Assembly: GCF_000308875.1 (NCBI RefSeq)
Contig: NZ_BAGL01000078.1
Span: 1-64,000, forward strand
Direction: 5' to 3'
DNA length: 64,000 nt
DNA from: Nocardia transvalensis NBRC 15921
GTDB taxonomy: Bacteria > Actinomycetota > Actinomycetes > Mycobacteriales > Mycobacteriaceae
Positions within the stretch are counted from its first letter, which is position 1; each line of letters opens with the position of its first letter. The notes beneath the pieces were generated by a model. That model ran no database searches. It was not told the origin of the DNA and saw only the letters and a list, made by a program, of their open reading frames with translations. The position numbers and the translations under genes were made by a program. Shown in pieces: positions 1 through 43,043 of the stretch.

Positions 1-34200
<34,200 letters not shown>

Positions 34201-34805
34201 CCGTCAACCTCACTTCCGGAACACCGTGCAGCGCTCCCCGATGGCACACCGACGCCGACGCTCACCTGTCCCAGCGTGTCGTCCGACGGTCGGGGCTCAC
34301 TTCGAAACTCAATCAGACAAAAATGTTCATTGGACGTATCCGTTGGTCAGGCCGATCTTGTTACATGGGCCCGACCACACCCACCGGACCCGGATCGCCC
34401 ACTCGCCGAACCTCACTGCTGACCACCGAACCAATCTACCGCCCGCTCCGGCCCGCTGACCAAAAAGGGTCATAGCCGTTGAGCATCATGGGAGTTCGAC
34501 TTTTCCGCCCCTCCGGCCCACCTTCCGCCACGGCCCAAGGGCAAGGGAAGCAATCTACCGCACCTCCGCCAGGACCGCCGAATGCGCGGGTCGGGGCCTC
34601 GACAGCACACTCACGCCGCCCGGATTGCCGCGTTCGAGGCGCTCGGCGCACGCGTGCCGACGGGCTCGGAGACGCCGCGCGCCTCCGGTCAAGGCCCCAT
34701 ACGGGTCCGGGGTGAGCGAGTGATCACACCGGGATCCGTGCCGCCGGTCCGCTGTGCTCGATTCCACCTTGCGACGTGTGCACGCATGAGCCCGACATTG
34801 CTGTT
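34201..34805 (-). promoter_or_regulatory. Upstream region of the NRPS gene, no gene seen
   Basis: About 600 bases separate the NRPS start from the cobM stop. The AAGTGAGG ribosome-binding site is at 34208-34215, 7 bases before the TTG start. The stretch 34310-34375 is the most AT-rich part and is the likeliest promoter area, but I could not fix -35/-10 boxes. Short open frames here lack a convincing ribosome-binding site or a recognisable product. Confidence 0.5.
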
Positions 34806-35582
34806 CTACTCGCGCCCGTTCCTCGCGTCGGACAGATGTCCGCGGTCCCGAGCCGGGTCGTAGAGATGGGACTGGGCGCAGCCGCCGGAGCCGGCCAGCG
34901 CCCGTCCGACCAGGATGATCGCGGCCTGGCGCAGTCCGGCCGCCTCGACCCGGTCGGCGATATCGGCGAGGGTGGCCCGCAGAACGAGCTGATCAGGCCG
35001 GCTCGCGCGATAGACCACGGCGACCGGGCAGTCACTGCCGTACTCGGCCGACAACTCCGCGGCGAGCGGCCGGATACGGGTGATGGCCAGATGCAACGCA
35101 AGGGTGGCCCCGGTCCTGGCGAAGCTCGCGAGCGCCTCGGACTCCGGCATGGCGGTGGAGCGCGCGTGGGTCCGGGTCAGCACCACCGACTGCACCAGCT
35201 CCGGCACGGTCAGCTCGGTACCGAGCAGGGCGGCCGCGGCCGCGTAGGCGGGCACCCCCGGCGTGACATCCCACGGGATGCCCGCCGCGTCCAGCCGCCG
35301 GGTCTGCTCGGTGAGCGCCGAATACACGGACGGATCCCCCGAGCACAGCCGAGCGACATCCTTCCCCTCCGCATGCGCCCGCTCGCAGTGCCCGATGATC
35401 TGATCGAGATCCAGCCCCTGCGTATCCACCAGTTCGGCCCCCGCGGCACAGTGCCCCAGCACCTCGGCGTCCAGGTAGGTCCCCGCGTACAGACACACCG
35501 CGGACTCCCCCAGCATCCGCACGGCTCGCACCGTCAGCAAATCCGCGGCCCCCGGCCCCGCCCCGATGAAGTGCACGGTCAT
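34806..35582 (-). CDS. cobM: Precorrin-4 C11-methyltransferase
   Basis: This protein of about 258 residues opens with the tetrapyrrole methylase signature (MTVHFIGAGPGAADLLTVR) and carries the GDPSVYSALTEQ substrate/SAM-pocket segment and DVTPGVPAYAAAAA. In the aerobic cobalamin pathway CobM methylates C11 of precorrin-4 to give precorrin-5, using S-adenosylmethionine in the cytosol. The start is placed at 35582 because family members begin exactly at this motif; an upstream ATG at 35612 is possible. No other cob gene is in the window, so it is detached from its pathway here. It lies upstream of the NRPS on the same strand but about 600 bases away, so a functional link is not implied. Confidence 0.93.
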   Translation of the reverse strand: MTVHFIGAGPGAADLLTVRAVRMLGESAVCLYAGTYLDAEVLGHCAAGAELVDTQGLDLDQIIGHCERAHAEGKDVARLCSGDPSVYSALTEQTRRLDAAGIPWDVTPGVPAYAAAAALLGTELTVPELVQSVVLTRTHARSTAMPESEALASFARTGATLALHLAITRIRPLAAELSAEYGSDCPVAVVYRASRPDQLVLRATLADIADRVEAAGLRQAAIILVGRALAGSGGCAQSHLYDPARDRGHLSDARNGRE

Positions 35583-35629
35583 TCCGCGAGTGTAGGCACG
35601 CACTCGCATCACCGGACCGGCAGCGTGAG

Positions 35630-36055
35630 CTAGCCGGTCATATCGAATCCGCCGAGGATCTTGGTGGGCCGCAGCCGGACCACCAGCTCACCCGGCACGC
35701 CGTTGCGCTTGCCGAACTCCTCGGCCCGGTCGGCGCCCATGTACCGGCCGGCGATGGCGGTCGCGGTGCGCACCAGCTCTTCGGGGTCCTCGGAAATGGT
35801 GACGGTGCCCTGGACCTGCAGGTACCCGAACGGGGGCTCCTCCAGGTCGACACACAGCGCCACGCGCGGGTCGCGGGCGACCGCCCGGCCCTTGGCCGTG
35901 TCCTTACCCGTGTTGAACACCAGTTCATCGCCCTCGACGATGAACCACACCGGGTTGATGACAGGACGGCCGTCCTTGGCCACGAACGCGAGCTTGCCGG
36001 TGCGCGTGCCGTGGGACAGGAATTCGCGCACGCGAGGATCGGTGATGTCGGCCAT
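35630..36055 (-). CDS. PPOX-class F420/flavin-binding split-barrel protein (Rv1155-like)
   Basis: This 141-residue protein has the pyridoxamine-phosphate-oxidase-like split beta-barrel pattern: ITDPRVREFLSHGTRTGKLAFVAKDGRPVINPVWF, then FNTGKDTAKGRAVARDPRVALCVD. This closely resembles the mycobacterial Rv1155 group, which binds coenzyme F420 and is thought to act as a small F420-dependent reductase. The start MADITDPRV at 36055 fits the family; the upstream in-frame ATG at 36100 would add an atypical Arg/Pro-rich tail. It stands between cobM and the response regulator on the same strand. Its substrate is unknown. Confidence 0.87.
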   Translation of the reverse strand: MADITDPRVREFLSHGTRTGKLAFVAKDGRPVINPVWFIVEGDELVFNTGKDTAKGRAVARDPRVALCVDLEEPPFGYLQVQGTVTISEDPEELVRTATAIAGRYMGADRAEEFGKRNGVPGELVVRLRPTKILGGFDMTG

Positions 36056-36103
36056 GCGTGCCAGCCTACGACCAGGTCTCCCCGGAATCGGCCAGCACAC
36101 GCC

Positions 36104-36721
36104 CTAAATGGCGCCACGCTCCCGCGCCCGCGCCACCGCCGATGTCCGCGACTTCACCCCGAGCTTCGAATAGATATGCACCAGATGGGATTTCACGGTG
36201 GTCTCGCTGAGGAACAGGCGTTTGCCGATCTCGCGATTGGAATGTCCGTCGGCGACCAGCCGCAGCACCTCGATTTCCCGGGGGCTCAGGGTGGTGTCGG
36301 GTTTGCGGACCCGGGTCATGAGTTTGGAGGCGACCGACGGCGACAGCACGCTCTCCCCCGCCGCCGCGCCGCGCACCGCGGCCAGCAGTTCGGCGGGCGG
36401 GGTGTCCTTGAGGATGTAGCCGCAGGCGCCGGCCTCGATGGCGCCGAGGATATCGGCGTCGGTGTCGTAGTTCGTCACCACCAGCACGTTCGGAGAACGG
36501 GGCAGGGCGCGCAGGGCGGCGGTCGCGTCCACGCCCGACCTGCCCGGCCCGAAGCGGAGATCCATCAGGACCAGGTCGACTTCTGTTGTGGCGCAGAAGG
36601 CGACGGCCTCCTCCGCGGTCGCGGCCTCGCCGACCACCTCGACGTCCTCGCCCGAATCCAGCAGCGCCCGCAATCCGGCGCGGACGATGGCGTGGTCGTC
36701 GGCGAGCAGCAGGCGGATCAT
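36104..36721 (-). CDS. NarL/LuxR-family response regulator
   Basis: This 205-residue protein has an N-terminal receiver domain with the acidic pair D8-D9, phospho-acceptor Asp54 (VLMDLRFG) and the conserved Lys in GYILKDT. It ends in a LuxR-type helix-turn-helix (LSPREIEVLRLVADGHSNREIGKRLFLSETTVKSHLVHIYSKL). It should bind DNA as a dimer when phosphorylated by the histidine kinase next door. Its start codon overlaps the kinase stop by 4 bases (ATGA), so the two are translationally coupled. The divergent ABC transporter genes at 38001-39820 are the most likely targets, by position only. Confidence 0.95.
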   Translation of the reverse strand: MIRLLLADDHAIVRAGLRALLDSGEDVEVVGEAATAEEAVAFCATTEVDLVLMDLRFGPGRSGVDATAALRALPRSPNVLVVTNYDTDADILGAIEAGACGYILKDTPPAELLAAVRGAAAGESVLSPSVASKLMTRVRKPDTTLSPREIEVLRLVADGHSNREIGKRLFLSETTVKSHLVHIYSKLGVKSRTSAVARARERGAI

Positions 36722-37935
36722 GGCGAATCCTCCAGCGGGAACGTGACGGTCACGGCGGTGTGCCCGGGTTCGGACTCCACGCTCATACTCCCACCCTGCT
36801 CCTCGACCCGGCTGCGCATGGCGTTGAGCCCGAAGGTGCCGCGCGCGAAAACCGCGGGGTCGATACCGATTCCGTCGTCGACCACGTCCATGTGCACGGC
36901 GTCGTCGGCGTAGGTGAGGGTGATCCGCATCCGGTCGGCCCGCGCGTGCCGGACGACGTTGGATACCGCGCCCTGCGCCACCCGCACCAGCGCCGCCTCG
37001 ATCGGCATCGGCAGCCGCTCCGGAACGCCCTCCACCAGCATCTGGGTATGCAGCCCTGGGGTTTCGGCGCGCTGCGCCACCCGATCCAGCGCCTCGGTCA
37101 GCGATTGCCCGTCCAGGACGGCCGGGGTGAGTGCGGCGATGAGCTGGCGGGTTTCGGCGAGATTCTCCGCCGCCGTCTCGCGGGCGAGCCGGATCTGTTG
37201 CAGCCCGGGATGTTCCGGAGCGGACCGCTCGACCGCGTGCAACAGCAGCTGGATGCTCGACAACCCCTGGGCCACGGTGTCGTGGATCTCCTGCGCCAGC
37301 CGCTGCCGTTCGGCGAGCTTACCCGCGGTGCGCTCCTGATCGGCGAGTGTCGCACGGGCGGCGAGCAATTCGTCGATCAGCTGCTGCCGGTCGGCCGCCT
37401 CCCGGAACAGCGCCTGATAGCCCAGGCCGATCGCGACCGCGACCAGCGACCCGAGCAGCGGCCCCACCACGCCGCCGATGGTCCAGCCGCGATGCAGCGC
37501 GAAGCCGACCACCGCGGCCGCCGTCGCGGCCGCCACCGCCACCGCGCCCCAAAACCGCGGCAGCAGATGCAGATACAGGAAGAACAGCCCGAAGACGAGA
37601 TACACGGCGTACGGCTCGAGCGCTACCAGCCCCAGCCACAGCACGGTCAGCACGCCCAGCCACACCCGCGCCGCCACCGGCCGCCCGCGCAGCACCGACC
37701 CGGCGAAGTAGGCGGCGATGAACAGCACCGCGAGGACGACCACGCCCCACCGGTGCTCCTCGCCGGGCACCATGGCGCGCCCCACCACCACCGCGGCCAG
37801 CGCCACCATCAGCGCGTGCAGCCCGAGCTGCAATGCCGCGAAGACGGGGGTCAGGGGCGAACGGTGCACGTCTGCCAGCTTATGCGGGGTTATCCGCGCG
37901 GCATCCATCGAAGGTTGTATTCGGCCGCCCATCAT
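36718..37935 (-). CDS. Sensor histidine kinase, NarL-partner (HisKA_3) type
   Basis: The N-terminal half holds about five or six hydrophobic membrane segments. It is followed by a HisKA_3 dimerisation helix with the phospho-accepting histidine in AERQRLAQEIHDTVAQG (His218 from the chosen start) and a compact HATPase domain (NVVRHARADR, DDGIGID, GTFGLNAMRSRVEE). There is no extracellular sensor domain of note, so signal may be read within the membrane, as in intramembrane-sensing kinases. The start is uncertain: ATG at 37935, 37932 or 37908 are all possible, and none has a strong ribosome-binding site. The ATG at 38034 is rejected because it would overlap the divergent transporter start. Confidence 0.92.
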   Translation of the reverse strand: MMGGRIQPSMDAARITPHKLADVHRSPLTPVFAALQLGLHALMVALAAVVVGRAMVPGEEHRWGVVVLAVLFIAAYFAGSVLRGRPVAARVWLGVLTVLWLGLVALEPYAVYLVFGLFFLYLHLLPRFWGAVAVAAATAAAVVGFALHRGWTIGGVVGPLLGSLVAVAIGLGYQALFREAADRQQLIDELLAARATLADQERTAGKLAERQRLAQEIHDTVAQGLSSIQLLLHAVERSAPEHPGLQQIRLARETAAENLAETRQLIAALTPAVLDGQSLTEALDRVAQRAETPGLHTQMLVEGVPERLPMPIEAALVRVAQGAVSNVVRHARADRMRITLTYADDAVHMDVVDDGIGIDPAVFARGTFGLNAMRSRVEEQGGSMSVESEPGHTAVTVTFPLEDSP

Positions 37936-38000
37936 CGGCAGTGCGGATTGTGGTCCGCTCTCGCGATGGCCGGCGACCGCGATCGCGACAGGCTGGAACC

Positions 38001-39044
38001 ATGTTCGTCGCCCTCCGCGATCTCCGCGCCGCACGCGGTCGCTTTCTGCTCATCACCCTGGTAGTCGTCATGGTCGCGCTGCTGGTGAGTTTCCTCAGCG
38101 GCCTCACGGCCGGCCTGGCACACCAGAACGTCTCCGCCCTCGACAAGATGACCGGTGACGCGGTCGTCTTCGCCGACACCGGGGGCTCGCCGTCCTACGA
38201 CTCCTCGGCGCTGTCGGCGGATCAGGTCCGGGCGTGGCGGGATACGGGCGGGGTGGTCGAGCCGGTGGGTATCGGCCGCGGCCAAGCTTCCGCCGACGGC
38301 TCCGCGCCCACCGGGGTGGCCCTGTTCGGTACCGAGGGCGACGCCTTCGGCAATCACATAGCAACCGGGACCGTCGCGCTCAGCGAGCGGGCGGCACAGC
38401 AACTGTCCGCCGCGCCCGGCGACCGCGTCTCGCTCGGGACCGGGACCTTCACCGTCGCGTCGATCGGCGGCGACGACTGGTACAGCCACACCCCGGTCGT
38501 GTGGATGACGCTGCCGGACTGGCGGTCCGTCGAGCCCCGGGGCGGCGCGGCCACCGTGCTGCTGGTCTCGCACATCCCCGACCTCGACGCCGCGAACGCG
38601 GCCGCGCACACCACCTCCACCGCGAGGAAGGACGCGCTGTCGGCGCTGAGTTCCTATCAGGCCGAGAACGGTTCGCTGACGCTGATGACGGTCCTGCTGT
38701 TCGCGATCTCCGCCCTGGTGATCGGGGCCTTCTTCACGGTCTGGACGATCCAGCGCACTCCGGACATCGCCGTCCTGAAGGCGCTGGGCGCCACCACCGG
38801 ATCGCTGGCGCGGGATGCGCTGGGACAGGCGCTGATCGTGCTGCTCGCCGGTGTCGCGCTCGGGGTCGGGATCACGGCCGCGGCGGGCGCGTTCCTCGGC
38901 GACGCCCTGCCGTTCGTCCTCGATCCCACGACGACGCTCCTCCCGGCGGCGGCGCTGATCGTCCTGGGCTTGATCGGAGCCGCCTGCGCCCTGCGCTTCC
39001 TCGTCACCGCCGACCCGCTCACCGCCCTCAACCAATCACGCTGA
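38001..39044 (+). CDS. ABC transporter permease, MacB/FtsX type
   Basis: This 347-residue protein has one N-terminal membrane helix (about residues 14-36), an extracytoplasmic domain of about 190 residues (MacB periplasmic-core-like), and three C-terminal helices that follow the FtsX signature RTPDIAVLKALGATTGSLARDALGQ. Such permeases with a cognate ATPase export peptides or lipids or act mechanically on cell-envelope enzymes. ATG 38001 is chosen over upstream starts because it opens the conserved MFVALRDLRAARGRF membrane-entry segment and has AGGCTGG upstream. The ATPase follows 26 bases downstream. A divergent two-component system suggests envelope-stress or antibiotic-responsive control; this is inference. 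Confidence 0.92.
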   Translation: MFVALRDLRAARGRFLLITLVVVMVALLVSFLSGLTAGLAHQNVSALDKMTGDAVVFADTGGSPSYDSSALSADQVRAWRDTGGVVEPVGIGRGQASADGSAPTGVALFGTEGDAFGNHIATGTVALSERAAQQLSAAPGDRVSLGTGTFTVASIGGDDWYSHTPVVWMTLPDWRSVEPRGGAATVLLVSHIPDLDAANAAAHTTSTARKDALSALSSYQAENGSLTLMTVLLFAISALVIGAFFTVWTIQRTPDIAVLKALGATTGSLARDALGQALIVLLAGVALGVGITAAAGAFLGDALPFVLDPTTTLLPAAALIVLGLIGAACALRFLVTADPLTALNQSR

Positions 39045-39059
39045 CATTATTTGCGGTAC

Positions 39060-39064
39060 AGGAG
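39060..39064 (+). promoter_or_regulatory. Ribosome-binding site setting the TTG start of the ABC ATPase
   Basis: AGGAG lies 6 bases before TTG 39071. No ATG or GTG in the frame fits as well, and the protein read from this TTG begins exactly where ABC ATPases of this class begin. Confidence 0.8.
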
Positions 39065-39070
39065 TTTTCG

Positions 39071-39820
39071 TTGTCCACCTCGCTCACGGCCACCGACGTC
39101 ACCCTCACCTATCCCGACGGCGACAGCCGCCTCACCGCACTCGACCACGTGCACCTCCGGGTCGACGGCGGGCAGATCGCCGCCGTCACCGGCCCGTCCG
39201 GGTCCGGTAAATCCAGCCTGCTGGCCGTGCTGTCGACCCTGATCCGTCCCGATTCCGGACGGGTGATCCTCGAAACCGCCGACGGCGGTGTGGATCTCGC
39301 GACCCTCGACCGGGGCACCGCCGCCGCCCTGCGCCGCACGGAGATCGGCATCGTGTTCCAGCAGCCGAATCTCCTCCCCGCCCTGACCGCTGTCGAGCAG
39401 TTGGAGGCCATGGCGCACCTGGGCCGACGACTGTTCGCCTCCTCCCGGGTTCGTCGCGAAACACGTGCGAAGGCAAGGGATCTCCTCGCGGCGGTCGACA
39501 TGTCCGCACACGAGCACAAACGTCCCGCCCAGCTCTCCGGCGGTCAGCGCCAACGAGTGAACATCGCCCGCGCCCTCATGAACGACCCGGCCCTGCTGGT
39601 CGTCGACGAACCCACCAGCGCCCTCGACACCGAACGCGGCGCCGCCGTCATCGATCTCATCCTCCGAGTCGCCCGCGACCACGGCGCCGCCACGGTCCTG
39701 GTCACCCACGACCACACCCACCTCCACCGCATGGACGCGATCCACACGATGACCGACGGCCGCCTCACGACGGCCGACCCGACCTACCTCGCTACCGGCG
39801 GTGTCAGAACTTCGGCTTGA
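39071..39820 (+). CDS. ABC transporter ATP-binding protein, MacB/LolD type
   Basis: This 249-residue protein has all ATPase motifs: Walker A GPSGSGKSS, Q-loop FQQPNLLPALTAVEQ, signature LSGGQRQRVNIARAL, Walker B LLVVDEPTSALD and the H-loop VTHD. It starts at TTG 39071. It pairs with the permease just upstream to form an exporter half-complex. Its 3' end overlaps the convergent acetoacetyl-CoA synthetase gene by 17 bases, so transcription of the two must terminate within or through each other. Confidence 0.95.
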   Translation: MSTSLTATDVTLTYPDGDSRLTALDHVHLRVDGGQIAAVTGPSGSGKSSLLAVLSTLIRPDSGRVILETADGGVDLATLDRGTAAALRRTEIGIVFQQPNLLPALTAVEQLEAMAHLGRRLFASSRVRRETRAKARDLLAAVDMSAHEHKRPAQLSGGQRQRVNIARALMNDPALLVVDEPTSALDTERGAAVIDLILRVARDHGAATVLVTHDHTHLHRMDAIHTMTDGRLTTADPTYLATGGVRTSA

Positions 39821-41741
39821 CCGCGGCGTACCAGTCGAGCAGGTCCGGGTTGTCGACGGCGGTGCGTTCCACCACGCGCGCCGGATCCGCGCCCTGGAAG
39901 AGGCGTTTGATCGGGACCTCGAGTTTCTTGCCGGTGCGGGTGTGCGGGATGCCGGGGGCGACGATGATCTCGTCGGGGACGTGGCGGCGAGAGGCCTCGG
40001 TGCGGATGGTCTCGGTGATGCGCCTGCGCACCTCGTCGGTCAGGTCAACGCCCTCGGCGAGCACGACGAACAGCGGCATCCAGTAGCCGCCGTCGGGCTG
40101 TTCCGCGCCGATCACCAGGGCCTCGGCGATCTCGGGGAGCCGCTCCACCGCCTGGTAGATATCGGCCGACCCCATGCGAATCCCGTGGCGGTTCAACGTC
40201 GAATCGGACCGCCCGTGCACGACGATGCTCCCGTGGTCGGTAATGGTGATCCAGTCGCCGTGCCGCCACACACCCGGGAACATCTCGAAATAAGCACCGC
40301 GATACCGGGATCCGTCCGGATCGTTCCAGAACTTGACCGGCATCGACGGCATCGGCCGGGTGAGGACCAGCTCACCGACCTCGTCGCGGATCGGATGGCC
40401 CGTCGGATCCCAGGCGTCCACGGCCGCACCGAGATACGGCGCCGACAGCTCCCCGGGCCACACCGGCACCGTGCGCACGCCGCCGATGAACGCCGACACC
40501 ACATCCGTCCCACCGCTCAGCGAGGAGACCTGCACCCGCTCACCGACGTTGTCGCGCAACCACAGTGACGACGACGGCGGCAGCGACGACCCGGTGATCC
40601 CGACGGTCCGCAGCGCCGACAGATCGTGCTCGTCCTTCGGCGCCACCCCGGCCTTGATACAGCCCAGCACATATCCGGGACTGCTGCCCAGCACCGTGGT
40701 CCCGGTCCGAGCGGCGATATCCCACAGCGCATCCGGCGCGGGATGGGCCGGATTGCCGTCGTAGCAGACGATGGTCGCGCCCACCAGCAACCCGGCGACC
40801 TGGAAGTTCCACATCATCCAGCTGGGGCTGGTGTACCAGAAGAAGGTGTCGTCACGGCCGATATCGGATTGCAGGGCAACGGCTTTGAGATGCTCCAGCA
40901 GCACGCCGCCGTGACCGTGCACGATCCCCTTGGGCAGGCCGGTGGTGCCCGAAGAGTAGAGAACCCACAGCGGGTGGTCGAAATCGACCTTCCCGGTATC
41001 GATCTCGGCATCGCCCGGCTCGGTGATCTCCGCCCAGTTCAGCGAATTCGGCACCGCGCCACCGAGCCGCGACACCACGACCGCGGCCCGCAGCGTCGGC
41101 AGCCCGGCGCGGAGGGTGGCGATATCGCCGGTCTTGTCGTGGGCCTTACCGCCGTAGTGGTATCCGTCGGCCGTCACCAGCACCACGGGTTCGAGCTGAC
41201 CCAGCCGGTCGAGGGCCGCCTTCGCCGAGTAGTCCTGGCCGCAGGCGCTCCACACGGCCCCCAGGCTCGCCGTGGCGAGAAAAGCGATGATCGCCTCGGG
41301 GATATTCGGCAGGTACCCGGCCACCCGGTCGCCCGGCTCGACGCCCTGCGCGCGCAGCACACCCGCGAATGCCGCTGTGCGCCCGAGCAGTTCGGCCCAC
41401 GACAGTTCGGTCAGCGATCCGTCCTCGGCCGCGTACACGATCGCGGGGCGGTCGGTGCGCGCCTGCCGCACCACCTGGTCGACATAGTTGAGCCGGACGC
41501 CCGGGAACCACCGCACGTCCGGCATCTCGGTCCCGTCCAGCACCCGTTCCGGCGGCTCGCCGAGTCCGAAGTACTCCCACAGCCCGCCCCAGAAACCGGA
41601 CAGATCGTCGACCGACCACCGCCACAGCGAGTGGTAGTCGGGGAATTCCAGGCCCGTCCGCGCGGCGGCGAACCGCGCGAAATCGGTCACCCGCGCGCCG
41701 GCGACATCCTGCTCACTCGGGACCCACTGCGGCTCCACCAC
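39804..41741 (-). CDS. aacS: Acetoacetyl-CoA synthetase (acetoacetate-CoA ligase)
   Basis: This 645-residue protein is the usual length for acetoacetate-CoA ligase. It has the ACS-family N-terminus (YHSLWRWSVDDLSGFWGGLWEYFGL), the adenylation motif LYSSGTTGLPKGIVHGHGG, GITGSSLPP, the ATP/ribose-binding RHGDWITITDHG and the C-terminal catalytic lysine in HTRTGKKLEVPIKR. It converts acetoacetate, ATP and CoA to acetoacetyl-CoA. It is the last gene of the leucine operon, with a 4-base gap after the CitE-like gene. The start codon is GTG (41741), with GGGAGG about 9 bases upstream inside the preceding gene. In M. tuberculosis the matching locus carries the ScoAB CoA-transferase instead, so this gene probably fills the same step with ATP. 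Confidence 0.94.
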   Translation of the reverse strand: MVEPQWVPSEQDVAGARVTDFARFAAARTGLEFPDYHSLWRWSVDDLSGFWGGLWEYFGLGEPPERVLDGTEMPDVRWFPGVRLNYVDQVVRQARTDRPAIVYAAEDGSLTELSWAELLGRTAAFAGVLRAQGVEPGDRVAGYLPNIPEAIIAFLATASLGAVWSACGQDYSAKAALDRLGQLEPVVLVTADGYHYGGKAHDKTGDIATLRAGLPTLRAAVVVSRLGGAVPNSLNWAEITEPGDAEIDTGKVDFDHPLWVLYSSGTTGLPKGIVHGHGGVLLEHLKAVALQSDIGRDDTFFWYTSPSWMMWNFQVAGLLVGATIVCYDGNPAHPAPDALWDIAARTGTTVLGSSPGYVLGCIKAGVAPKDEHDLSALRTVGITGSSLPPSSSLWLRDNVGERVQVSSLSGGTDVVSAFIGGVRTVPVWPGELSAPYLGAAVDAWDPTGHPIRDEVGELVLTRPMPSMPVKFWNDPDGSRYRGAYFEMFPGVWRHGDWITITDHGSIVVHGRSDSTLNRHGIRMGSADIYQAVERLPEIAEALVIGAEQPDGGYWMPLFVVLAEGVDLTDEVRRRITETIRTEASRRHVPDEIIVAPGIPHTRTGKKLEVPIKRLFQGADPARVVERTAVDNPDLLDWYAAVKPKF

Positions 41742-41745
41742 TGTC

Positions 41746-42567
41746 TCAGACCTCCCTATCCGGCCCGGCCCGGTGCAGGATGTGCTCGGCGTGCCGGATG
41801 AGCGGCCCGTCGACCATACGGCCCTCGAAGACGAAGACGCCCCGGTTGTTCGGCGCCTCCGCGAGCAGGCGGCGCGCCCAGGACACCTCGTCGGGCGACG
41901 GGCGGTACGCGGCGCGGATCACCGGGATCTGGCTCGGGTGGATCGCCACCTTGGCCTCGAAACCCACCGCGACCGCGTCGTCGGATTCCGCGCGCAGCCC
42001 GTCGGTGTCACGGATGTCGAGGTACACCGAGTCCAGCGCGAACTTGCCATGCGCCTTTGCCGCCAGCAGCGTGGTCGAGCGCACGTGGCGCGCCACATCC
42101 CGATAGCTCCCGTCGGCGTGCCGGCTCGAGGTGCCGCCCATCGCGGCGACCAGGTCCTCCGCGCCCCACATGACACCGATCGCATTGTCGACGTGCAGGG
42201 CGTTGCCGACGGTCAGCGCGCCGTGCGGCGATTCGATCAGCGCGATCACCTCGCACTCGGTCATACTCGCGATCTGTTCGACCCCTTCGCATTTCGGCAG
42301 CATGATGCGCCGGTACCCGGTGTCGACGAGCGTCTTCAGGTCGAGGGTGTGCTCGTCGGTCCCGGCCGCGTTCACCCGGATCACGGTCCGCTCCGGATCC
42401 AGCGGCTGCTCCAGCAGCGCCCGCCGCGCGGCGGGCTTGTCGGCCGGTGCGACACCGTCTTCCAGATCGAGAATGACGACATCGGCGGCGGTGGCCGCTT
42501 TGTCGAAGCGTTCGGGGCGGTCGGCCGGGCAGAACAGCCACGCGGGGCCCGGCATCTCCCACGTCAC
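41746..42567 (-). CDS. CitE-like beta-hydroxyacyl-CoA lyase (HpcH/HpaI aldolase family), Rv2498c-like
   Basis: This 273-residue TIM-barrel lyase has PAWLFCPADRPERFDKAATAADVVILDLEDGVAPADKPAARRAL, the metal/CoA-binding IALIESPHGAL and the GVMWGAEDLVAAMGGTSSR segment typical of the CitE superfamily. Its M. tuberculosis counterpart (Rv2498c, in the same gene order) is described as a stereospecific lyase acting on (R)-3-hydroxy-3-methylglutaryl-CoA and (S)-citramalyl-CoA, serving leucine catabolism and itaconate breakdown. The same role is inferred here. The GTG start at 42567 overlaps the MaoC stop in a GTGA, indicating coupled translation; ATG 42555 is an alternative. Confidence 0.9.
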   Translation of the reverse strand: MTWEMPGPAWLFCPADRPERFDKAATAADVVILDLEDGVAPADKPAARRALLEQPLDPERTVIRVNAAGTDEHTLDLKTLVDTGYRRIMLPKCEGVEQIASMTECEVIALIESPHGALTVGNALHVDNAIGVMWGAEDLVAAMGGTSSRHADGSYRDVARHVRSTTLLAAKAHGKFALDSVYLDIRDTDGLRAESDDAVAVGFEAKVAIHPSQIPVIRAAYRPSPDEVSWARRLLAEAPNNRGVFVFEGRMVDGPLIRHAEHILHRAGPDREV

Positions 42568-43043
42568 GACGGCCTCTTCCGGACGAGGGTCTTGCGTATC
42601 GCGGTCACCACCACGTCGCCGTGCTGGTTGCGGCCGGTGTGCGCCAATGTCACGATCCCCTCCCCCGGGCGGCTCTTGGATTCGCGTTTCTCGGTGACGA
42701 CGGTCTCGGCGTACAAGGTGTCGCCGTGAAACAGCGGCTTCGGGAAGGCGATCTCGGAGAAGCCGAGATTCCCCACCAGGGTGCCCTGGGTCAGCTGCGT
42801 GATCGACAGGCCGATCAGCGTCGACACCGTGAACATCGAATTCACCAGCCGCTGCTGGAACGGCTCCTGCGTCTCGGCGAACGCCGCGTCGAGGTGCAGC
42901 GCCTGCGTATTCATCGTCATGGTGGTGAACAGGACGTTGTCGGCCTCGGTGATGGTGCGGCCGGGACGGTGCTCGTACAGCACGTCGGTCTCGAATTCCT
43001 CGTACCACAGGCCGCGCTGAACCACCCTGCGCAATTCACTCAC
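42564..43043 (-). CDS. MaoC-like hot-dog hydratase, Rv2499c-like (leucine pathway)
   Basis: This 159-residue single hot-dog protein has the MaoC dehydratase pattern: RTITEADNVLFTTMTMNTQALHLD, then FPKPLFHGDTLYAETVV. It lacks an enoyl-CoA hydratase of crotonase type nearby, so it is the likely hydratase for 3-methylglutaconyl-CoA (and mesaconyl-type CoA esters), feeding the CitE-like lyase. The (R)-stereochemistry of MaoC hydratases matches the (R)-HMG-CoA preference described for the lyase family. Its start overlaps the acyl-CoA dehydrogenase stop by 4 bases (ATGA). Confidence 0.88.
   Translation of the reverse strand: MSELRRVVQRGLWYEEFETDVLYEHRPGRTITEADNVLFTTMTMNTQALHLDAAFAETQEPFQQRLVNSMFTVSTLIGLSITQLTQGTLVGNLGFSEIAFPKPLFHGDTLYAETVVTEKRESKSRPGEGIVTLAHTGRNQHGDVVVTAIRKTLVRKRPS

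Noticed and set aside
34436..34651. A 71-codon minus-strand frame upstream of the NRPS
   Set aside because: It has no ribosome-binding site, no recognisable product and biased low-complexity content; treated as non-coding.
34776..35633. A 285-codon plus-strand frame opposite cobM
   Set aside because: The minus-strand frame encodes an unmistakable tetrapyrrole methylase; the plus frame is its shadow.
36718..38034. ATG 38034 as the histidine kinase start
   Set aside because: It would overlap the divergent permease start and add an Arg/Gly-rich tail unlike a membrane kinase N-terminus.
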